DNA of 64,000 nucleotides, from contig NC_089192.1 of NCBI RefSeq assembly GCF_947507565.1, positions 1,178,001-1,242,000 on the forward strand, written 5' to 3'. The stretch is from Oscarella lobularis. Its lineage: Eukaryota > Porifera > Homoscleromorpha > Homosclerophorida > Oscarellidae. Both the position numbers and the translations under genes were made by a program. The notes under the pieces were generated by a model. That model did not search any database, was not told the origin of the DNA, and worked only from the letters and a program-made list of their open reading frames with translations. This document shows positions 55,101 through 64,000 of the stretch, piece by piece (positions within the stretch are counted from its first letter, which is position 1; each line of letters starts with the position of its first letter).

Positions 55101-58100
55101 GCTACGTTTTGAGGGAAAATGCTCTCGCTGGAACGCTGATAGGAACACTGTCGGCTTCTAACGAAGACGCGGGCGAAACGCTGACGTACGAGCTGACCAA
55201 TGACGCCGGCGGTCGATTTGAGATCAAAACCAATCAAGTCGTTCGAGCCAAAGCCGGGTCCATTAACTATGAAGCGACGACGAGCTATGCGATCGAGGCT
55301 CGCGTCAAGGACAACGGGAAGCCGTCGATGAGCACGTCGAAGACGTTCACGATCGAGATTTTGAATGTAAACGAGCCACCCTTCAGCATGACGTTTACGT
55401 CGACAGGCGGCCAGCAGTCGTTCGCTAATAACGCGCCGAAGATAGACGAGAACTCGGCCAAAGGAACGACTGTGGGAACGTTGATTGCCTACGATCCGGA
55501 CGCGCTTCAGAAACTTATAATGGGACTCGACGACTCGGCGGGAAACCGATTTTCGTTGAAAACGAGCGCGTTGTCGTGCACGTCCGTCAATGTCAATGTA
55601 AGAATCGATAATTAATCGACATAATTAATCAATTAAGTAATTAAATTATAATTAATTAAATTATTTAATTAATTCCTTCGTTTAGAATTTAAAGACGAAA
55701 TGCACCGTTCCGGTGCTCGTCGACGGGACGCTCGATTACGAAGCAAATTCTCAGCTTACGATTGTGGTTCGAGCGACCGATAACGGAAATTTATTCAACA
55801 CATTTAAATTCACCGTGACAATCGTCAACGTCAACGATCGGCCGAGCGACGTCGTCCTGTCGAGCGCGAGCGTCGACGAGAACGATAACGACGCGAACGT
55901 CGGCTCGTTCACGACGATCGACGACGATTCGGGCGACTCGTTCACGTACGCGTTGACGGACACGGCGGGCGGTCGTTTCTATCTCGACGGCGTGACGCTC
56001 AAGACGACGGCGAAGGCGAACTTGAACTACGAAGTTCAAGCAAAATACACGATCGCCGTACGATCGACCGACTCGGGATCCCTGTCGCGTGATAAACAGT
56101 TCGTTGTTACGGTAACGGACGTGAACGAGAAGCCCGGTGCCGTCGCTCTTTCGCCGAACAGCGTCGTGGAGAACAGCGCTAAGGGCACCGTTGTCGGCAC
56201 GCTTTCCGCTAACGATCCGGACAATTTGAAATCGTCTCGTCAGACGCTGTCTTACTCCCTCATTGACAGTGCCGGTGGTCGGTTTGAGGTCGTCAACGGT
56301 CAAGTCAAGGTGGCCTTGCCGAATGCGCGTTGTCTCTCTCTCGGCGGTGCCGAGTGCAAGATCAACTACGAGGTGGCGCGATCGCATCAGATCACCGTGC
56401 GTGTGACCGACAACGGTAGCCCGCCCATGCATCGCGATACGAGTCTGACTGTGGTCGTGGGCAACGCGAACGATCAGCCTCGCGATCTCACTCTGGACAA
56501 TATCAAGGTGACGGAAAATGATCCAGCCGGCACGCTCGTCGGGACGTTGAGTGCGACGGACGAAGACGCCGGTCAGAGTTTGACGTATGAACTGTCAGAT
56601 GACGACGGAGGACGATTCAAGTTGGATGGAAGACGGCTGTTGAAAGCGAAACCGAGCGACTACGAGACAAGCAAGTCGCACAGCGTAACGGTGAAAGTGA
56701 CGGATAACGGATCGCCAGCCAAATCGGTAAGCAATTGTTTTTTTATTAGTATTCTCGTCCTAAGGTTTGCTTTTTTGTTAGATGACGAAAAAATTCACTA
56801 TTGAGGTTTTGAACGTGATAGAACCGCCTGTCTCTATACACTTCAAAGACACGGGAGGCCAGTTGACTTTCAAAGACGATTCGCCGAAAGTGAACGAGAA
56901 TAGCGCGTTGAATACGATCGTTGGAATCGTGGAAGCGCGCGATCAAGAAGCAGGAGCGCTGAAATTTTCACTCGACGACAGCGCTGGAGGTCTATTCAAA
57001 CTGGCCACACCAGCTACGTGTACAACTTCAGTGAGATAGAATGCATACGCAAAAGATAGCTCTAATAATAATGTGTTTAGGGAAGCACGGTTTGTTCGAC
57101 AAAAGTTCTCGTCGCCGGGACTCTTAATTACGAAAGTAGAGGAAGTCAACAAATAGTTGTCCGTGCTACGGACAATACCGGACTTTTTGTCGTCGCTAAG
57201 TTTACAATTAGCGTCGTCGACGTGAACGACAAGCCAAAGGCGAGACATTACTCTCAAATCGTCACAGATTTTAATTAATTAATTAATTAATTAATTACCT
57301 ATTATAGGGTATATCTCTCTCATCGAATCAAGTTGCCGAGAACACGAAGGATGCTCTTGTCGGCGATTTTGTCACAATCGACGACGATTCGTCGCAAACG
57401 CACTCGTACGCTCTCATTAGCAACCCTGGAGGTCAGTTTGTCATCGTCGGAAACACCCTTCGCGTCTCCAAGTCGGCCACGTTGGACTACGAGACGGCAA
57501 CGCAGTACACGATCGTCGTTCGATCGACCGATAACGGGTCGCCGACTAAAAGCATTGACAAGAGTTTCGACATTCAGATTTTGAACGTCAACGAGGCGCC
57601 GACCGCCATAGCGTTATCGGGGGATTCCGTGGCTGAGAACAGTAACAGGGGCACGGCAATCGGCTCCTTCACGACTACCGATCAGGATAAGGGGCAATCG
57701 CACGTATTGTCTTTGCTCGACGATGCGGGGGGTCGTTTTCTTATCAAAGGGGTTCAACTTCAAGTCGCCAAGTCAAACTCCAAGTGCCTTTCGAACGGCG
57801 GGAAAGACTGCTGGCTCAATTCCGAGGAGAAGAGCTCGTACACGATCAAGGTTCGCAGCTCGGACAACGGTTCGCCTAAGAAGTACTTGGACAAAACATT
57901 CACTATTCGAATACTGAATGTTAACGATCAGCCGAGAGATCTTCAACTGTCGGGCTTTACTCTCAAAGAAAAGTCTCCGGCTAGCACGGTCATAGGAACG
58001 CTGTCCGCTTCGGACGAAGACGTCGGCCAAAGGCTGACGTTTCAATTAACGAAGAATGCTGGCGGTCGTTTCGTCATCATTAGCAATAACCAGGTGGCGA

Positions 58101-61100
58101 GAGGAAAGTCGGGCTCTATTGACTACGAAGCGGCGACCAGCTATGATATTGAAGTTCAGGTGAAAGATGACGGGAATCCGTCGATGAGCGCATCCAAAAA
58201 ATTCACAATTCAAATTTTGAATGTGAACGAGCAGCCCGTGAGCGTAACGTTTACGTCGACGGGAGGCCAACAGAAGTTTTTGAACGATGCTCCGGCTGTT
58301 TCCGAAAATTCCGTCAAGGGAACGAGAGTCGGAACGTTGGTTGCGTACGATGCTGATGCGAAAGAGACGCTCGCCTTCAGTTTGGATGATTCGGCCGGAG
58401 GACTGTTTGCATTGCAAACAAGCGCTTTGTCGTGCGAATCAGTTAATGTCAATGTAAGAAAGCAAAACACCTAACGTATATAGAGTTCAATTAACCCCTT
58501 GATTATCTGATTCCCAAGTTTAGTACTAAGTGACTTAAAACTGAGTTAATAGGCCAAATGAATAGCTTTGAAGTGACGAGGCATTTTTCTTTCATAGAAT
58601 TTGAAAACGAAGTGCACAATACCCATCATTGTGGGCGGAGGACTGCTCGATTACGAGAGCAGCGTTCAGCACGCGATCATCGTTCGCGTGACCGACGATC
58701 AGAATCTCGTCATAACGAAAAAATTCACGATAAAAATTCTCGACGTCAATGATCAACCTAGCGACGTCCTCTTGTCCGGCACGACCGTGAAGGAAAATCT
58801 GAACGACGCGACAGTAGGCAGTTTCACGACAGTCGACGACGATCCAGCGGATACGTTCAAGTACACTCTAACGCAAACAGCAGGCGGTCGTTTTTACCTC
58901 GACGGCACCACGCTCAAGACAACGGCAAAGGCGAACCTCAATTACGAACTTCAAACAAAATACACGATTGTCGTACGATCAACCGATTCGGGATCTCTTT
59001 CATTCGACAAACAATTCGTTATCACGGTCGAGGACGTGAACGAAGAGCCCAGCGACGCGACGATATCTCGAAACAGCGTCGTGGAGAACAGCGCTAAAGG
59101 CACGGTTGTTGGCACACTTTCCGCTAACGATCCGGACAACTTGAAATCATCTCGTCAAACGCTGACTTATTCGATCGTCGACAGTGCCGGCGGTCGGTTT
59201 GAGGTCGTCAACGGCGAAGTCAAGGTGGCCATCTCCAATGCGCGCTGTCTCGCTCTCGGCGGAGCCGAGTGCAAGATCAACTACGAAGCGGCGCGATCGC
59301 ATCAGATCACCGTGCGTGCGACCGACAACGGTAGTCCGCCTAGGCATCACGATACGCGTCTGACTGTGGTCGTGGGAAACGCGAACGATCAGCCTCGCTA
59401 TCTCACTCTGGACAATTTCAAGGTGAAGGAGAACGAGCTCGCCGGCACGCTCGTTGGGACGTTGAGTGCAACGGACGAAGACGTCGGTCAGAGTTTGACG
59501 TATCAACTGACGGATGACGACGGAGGGCGATTCAAGTTGGATGGAAGACGCCTGCTGAAAGCGAAACCGAGCGACTACGAAACGAGCAAGTCGCACAGCG
59601 TAACGGTGAAAGTGACGGACAACGGATCGCCAGCGAAATCAGTAAGCAACCCCGTTGTATTAAGGTCCAGTCTCTAAGGTTTGCTTTTTTGTTAGATGAC
59701 GAAAGTATTTACAATCGAGGTGCTGAATGTAAAAGAGCCGCCTGTGTCCATACATTTCAAAGACACGGGAGGCCAGTTGACTTTCAAGGACGATTCGCCG
59801 AAAGTGAACGAGAATAGCGCGTCAAAGACGGTCGTCGGAATCGTAGAAGCGCGCGACCAAGATCCAGGAGCGCTGAAATTTTCTCTCGACGACAGCGCTG
59901 GAAATCTATTTGAACTTACTACACCAGCCACGTGCACGACATCGGTGAGAAAACGTGTGCACACATCCATGGAGTTCATTCTATAGATGTGTTTAGGGGA
60001 TTACTGTTTGCTCAACGAAAGTTCTCGTTGCCGGTAATCTTGATTACGAAAGTAAAGGAAGCCATCGTATAATTGTCCGCGCCACGGACAATACCGGACT
60101 TTTTGTCGCCGTTCGCTTTACCATTAGCGTCGTCGACGTGAACGACGTACCCGAGGCAAGAGAACACCAATAGTCGTCGATTTAGATGTATTAATTATTG
60201 AACCTATTTTACAGGACATCATTCTTTCGACGATGCGAATTGCCGAGAATACGAGAGATGCTCTTGTCGGCGATTTTCTTACAATCGACGACGATTCGTC
60301 GCAAAGTCACACGTACGTTCTCGTCAACGGCGGCGCCGGTGGTCGATTCGTCATCGTCGGAAACACCCTTCGCGTCTCCAAGTCGGCTACTTTAGACTAC
60401 GAGACGGCAACGCAGTACACGATCGTCGTTCGATCGACCGACAACGGGACGCCGACTAGAAGCATTCAGAAGAGTTTCGTTATTCAGATTTTGAACGTTA
60501 ATGAGCCGCCAACAGCTATGGCATTATCGGGAGACTCCGTTGACGAGAACAGTGACAAGGGTACGCCAATTGGCTCCTTTACGACTAGCGATCCAGACAA
60601 GGGGCAATCGCACGTATTTTCTTTACTCGATGATGCTGGAGGTCGTTTTCTCATCAAAGGAACTCAACTTCAAGTCGCCAAGTCCAATGCCAAGTGCCTT
60701 TCGAACGGTGGCAAAGACTGCTGGCTTAATTATGAGGAGAAGACTTCGTACTCGATCAAGGTTCGCTGTTCGGACAACGGTTCTCCTACGAAGTATCTGG
60801 ACAAATTATTCACTATTCGAATACTGAATGTCAATGATCAGCCGAGAGATCTTCAACTGTCCGGCTTTACTCTCAAAGAAAATTCTCCGGCTAACACCGT
60901 CATAGGAACGCTGTCCGCTTCGAACGAAGACGTTGGCGAAACGTTGACGTTCGAATTGACGAACGATGCTGGCGGTCTTTTCGTCATCATCAATAAAAAC
61001 CAAGTGGCGAGAGGAACGTCCGGCTCTATTGACTACGAAGCGACGACGAGCTACGCGATCGTAGCTCGCGTGAAAGACGACGGGAAGCCGTCGATGAGCG

Positions 61101-64000
61101 ATTCCGAACCGTTCACTATTGAAATTGTGAATGTGAACGAGCCGCCTCTTAATGTGGCGTTCACGTCGACGAACGGCCAGCAACTGTTCTTGAAAGATGC
61201 GCCGACTGTTGACGAGAACACCGCCAAAGGGACTCGAGTTGGAACTTTGGTTGCTTACGATGCAGATGCGAAGGAGATGCTCGCCTTCAGTTTGGATGAT
61301 TCGGCGGGAGGACGGTTTTCGCTAGAAATGAGCGCCTTGCTGTGCACTCCAGTTAATGTGAACGTAAGAAAAACATCTACGCTGCTGTCTCGAGCATTAG
61401 ACGCGTCTATTATCCGAACCCAATCGATAGAACAGGCGTGTTTTATGAGCACTTCTTTCCAAGAGCGGAAAGTGTGATGTTCTGACATTGAGTAGTATCA
61501 GTAGCAATAGCATACTTTTGACATTAGCAAATGGGTTCGGATAATCGATGGTATTTCTACACTCTTACGTTTTTCTTTCGTAGAATTTGAAAACGAAGTG
61601 CACGATACCGGTCATTGTTAGCGGAGCGCTCGATTACGAGAGCGACACTCAGCACCAAATTATCGTTCGCGTGACCGACGATCAGAATCTCGTCAACACG
61701 ACGAAGTTCACTATAAAAGTTCTCGACGTCAATGATCGCCCTAGCGACGTCCTCTTGTCCGGAACGACTGTCAAGGAAAACCTGAACGACGCGACAGTAG
61801 GCAGTTTCTCGACAATCGACGACGATTCAGCAGATACGTTCAGGTACACTCTAACGCAAACAGCAGGCGGTCGTTTTTACCTCGACGGCACCACGCTCAA
61901 GACAACGGCAAACGCCAACCTCAATTACGAAGTTCAAACACAATACAGGATCGTCGTACGATCGACGGACTCAGGATCCCTTTCATACGAGAAACAATTC
62001 GTTATCACTGTCGAGGACGTGAACGAGAAGCCCGGCGTGGTGAAGATTTCGAAAAATGTCGTGATGGAAAACAGCGCTAAGGGCACGGTCGTCGGAACGC
62101 TATCCGTCACGGATCCCGACAATCTGAAGTCGACGCGTCAAACGTTGGTTTATTCGATGATTAACAGTGCCGGCGGTCGATTTGAGATCGTCAACGGCGA
62201 AGTCAAGGTGGCCTTGTCGAATGCACGTTGTCTCGCTCGCGGCGGGTCTGAGTGCAAGATGAACTACGAAGTGGCGCAATCGCATCTAGTTGTCGTGCGC
62301 GCGACCGATAACGGTAGTCCGCCCATGCATCGGGATACGACCCTGACAGTGCTCGTGAAGAACGCCAACGATCAACCGCGCGATCTTAGTCTGAGCAATT
62401 TTAAAGTGAAGGAAAATGAGCCGGTCGACACGTTGGTTGGAACGCTTAGCGCCACGGACGAAGACGTCGGGCAAAGTTTGACGTATCAACTGACCGATGA
62501 CGACGGCGGCCGATTCAAGTTGAACGGACGAGACATATTAAAGGCAAAGTCAGCCGACTACGAAACGAGCAAATCTCACAAAATAACGGTGAAAGTGACG
62601 GATAATGGTTCGCCAGCAAAATCGGTATGAATAATAACTGGATTCTTATAATTATAATTATGCTTTCATTAGATGACGAAAGTGTTTACGATCGAAGTAT
62701 TGAACGTTAAAGAACCGCCGGTTTCCATTCACTTTAAAAGCGTGGGCGGTCAATTGAACTTTCCCGACGACTCGCCTAAAGTGAACGAGAACACCGCATT
62801 GAAAACGACCGTTGGAATCGTCGAAGCGCGCGACCAGGAACCGGGACCGCTGACATTTTCCTTGGACGACAGTGCGGGAAATCTCTTCGAACTGGCGACA
62901 CCGGCCACGTGTACGACGACCTCGGTAAGAACGCAGATAGGTAGCAAATACTTCCAAGTAACAACTAAACTTTGTATATATAGGGAGGTACGGTTTGTTC
63001 CACGAAGATTCTCGTTGCCGGCAGTTTGGATTACGAAGAGGAGGACAAACATCAAATCATTGTTCGCGCAACGGACAACGCTACACTTTTCAAAGTCGTC
63101 AACTTCACTATCGTCATCGTCGACGTCAACGATAAACCAGACGTGAGCACACCGTATAGCTCCTCCTCTTTTCCGTGAAAAGGGGAGGGGCTAGTAAAGA
63201 CTTTCCAAAAAATTGACGGGACTTCTTATAGGACATCGATTTGACGTCACCGGAAATCGACGAGAATTCGAACGACGCTCTCGTCGGCGATCTCGTCACC
63301 GTTGACGACGATTCGTCGCAGACGCACGCGTACGCTCTTCTCGACGACGCCGGCGGCCGATTCGTGCTCGTCAACGGCCAAATTCGCACGTCGAAAGCGG
63401 CTAATCTAAACTACGAAACGGCGACGACGCACACGATCGTCGTCCGGTCGACCGACAACGGATCGCCGGCTCTGTCCGTCACGAAGAGCTTCGTGATTCG
63501 AGTGATCGACGTGAACGAATTGCCTACCTTTATTCGTTTAGCCGACAACGGTGTTCCGGAGAACAGCGGCGCGGGAACGAGAGTCGGGTCTCTGTCAACC
63601 AGCGACCCAGATAACCTCAGAACCACGCGCCAAAGCTTCAACTACACGATCATCGACGATGCCGAAGGACGATTCAAGTTGAAAGGCGACGAAGTGCAGG
63701 TGGCGTCATCAAACGTTCGCTGCTTGGCTGACGGCGGTGACGAGTGCGTTTTGAACTTCGAAAATGCGACCGAACATCGAATCGTCATTCGCGTCGTCGA
63801 TAGCGGATCGCCGCCGCTTTCGCTCGACTACGCGCTGGCGATACGCGTCACAGACGCAAATGATCGTCCAAGAGGAGTCGCGTTGTCTAATTGGAAAGTT
63901 TTTGAGAATTCTCCACCCGGTTACGTCGTCGGAACGCTTTCCGCGGCCGACGAGGATACGGCGCAGACGCTCGCGTTTTCGCTGATTGACGACGACGGCG
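52119..64000 (+). CDS. Giant secreted/surface TSP1-EGF-sushi-cadherin protein (3' end outside window)
   Basis: Exons: 52119-52396, 52560-53055, 53107-53336, 53440-53710, 53769-53888, 53941-54294, 54346-54539, 54604-54706, 54761-55597, 55686-56726, 56782-57030, 57081-57239, 57308-58453, 58598-59641, 59696-59944, 59997-60155, 60215-61363, 61584-62624, 62673-62924, 62984-63142, 63232-64000+. All phases agree. After a signal peptide come WWWSRRRRPPPPPPPPC and eight TSP1 repeats (W..W..C cores such as SKWGDWSLCSTTCG), then an EGF-like module (CSKNGGCAHQC...C), a sushi-like module and at least 26 cadherin-like repeats. Each of these has V.ENS, TDPD, GGRF, LDYE, VRSTDNGSP and D(V/I)N(D/E).P calcium-site motifs. 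No membrane span is seen before the window ends. Adhesion is the likely role. The repeats look closer to prokaryote-style cadherin-like domains than to classical cadherins, but the gene is fully intron-split. Two introns have GC donors. Confidence 0.88.
54346..57239 (+). repeat. Cadherin superrepeat 1 (eight domains)
   Basis: Exons 54346-57239 encode eight cadherin-like domains in a fixed order. The first domain is split over two exons here, unlike the later copies. The last three exons (1041, 249 and 159 bases) recur almost exactly in length in superrepeats 2 and 3. Confidence 0.8.
57308..60155 (+). repeat. Cadherin superrepeat 2 (eight domains)
   Basis: Four phase-0 exons of 1146, 1044, 249 and 159 bases. 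Domain order is marked by the starts GISLSSNQV, TAIALSGDSV, RDLQLSGFTL, VSVTFTSTGG, SDVLLSGTTV, SDATISRNSV, RYLTLDNFKV and PVSIHFKDTGG. Confidence 0.85.
60215..63142 (+). repeat. Cadherin superrepeat 3 (eight domains)
   Basis: Four phase-0 exons of 1149, 1041, 252 and 159 bases, parallel in order and sequence to superrepeat 2. The exon starting at 63232 opens a fourth, more diverged superrepeat that leaves the window. Confidence 0.85.

Noticed and set aside
55791-56432. 213-codon minus-strand frame, with similar frames at 59147-59596 and 60806-61183
   Set aside because: These are antisense shadows of cadherin repeats. They recur only because the cadherin exons recur.
54346-64000. Cadherin-like array as recent horizontal transfer or bacterial contamination
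   Set aside because: The repeats resemble bacterial cadherin-like domains, but the exons have consistent phase-0 introns and are fused to TSP1, EGF-like and sushi modules, which indicates a resident animal gene.

Overview
The window is eukaryotic and animal-like. Its genes are split by many short introns (often 45-70 nt, mostly GT-AG with an unusual number of GC-AG) and encode metazoan multidomain proteins: a collagen/fibrinogen-domain protein, secreted galactose-binding-like plus sushi (CCP) proteins, NPC1-type sterol transporters, kelch proteins, a receptor kinase, and a thrombospondin/EGF/sushi/cadherin giant. The compact genes and domain mix suggest an early-branching animal, plausibly a sponge (homoscleromorph-like). 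That placement is inference, not proof.

Layout. 235-1581 (-): secreted collagen-fibrinogen (ficolin-like) gene. 2173-18833 (+): nine tandem four-exon genes of one family (signal peptide, two galactose-binding/F-type-lectin-like domains, three sushi domains). They fall in three subtypes, here called beta1, alpha and beta2, in the strict order beta1-alpha-beta2 repeated three times. At least four of these nine (units 1, 2, 3 and 7) carry disabling lesions. 19281-24928 (+): a complete 21-exon NPC1 gene. 25257-28821 (+): two more family members, the first with a beta1-like upstream region on an alpha body. 28860-31618: unrelated DNA with an unrecognised HExxH-containing reading frame, a cluster of hairpins and a kelch gene. 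This kelch gene runs into a truncated beta1 remnant (31619-32029), which is followed by alpha and beta2 members (32248-35896) and a second NPC1 (36069-41775). The blocks at about 14.6-25.0 kb and 31.6-41.8 kb are one segmental duplication.

43070-46739 (+): receptor-type kinase with a kelch-repeat ectodomain. 47064-48390 (-): second kelch gene, a paralogue of the one at 30.3 kb. 49616-50632 (+): broken partial copy of the 5' end of the next gene. 52119-64000 (+, runs off the window): secreted or surface protein with eight TSP1 repeats, an EGF-like and a sushi module, then at least 26 cadherin-like repeats built from a four-exon, eight-domain superrepeat.

How it fits together. Most products are predicted to be secreted or at the surface and to carry recognition or adhesion modules. 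Nine of the eleven alpha and beta2 genes with a visible 5' region are preceded by, or share, a CACGTG E-box module, and a CACGTG also lies upstream of the fibrinogen-domain gene. I read the window as a fast-evolving recognition-protein cluster (birth, death and chimerism of genes) into which an NPC1 gene was captured and then co-duplicated. Immune or self/non-self function is inference only.
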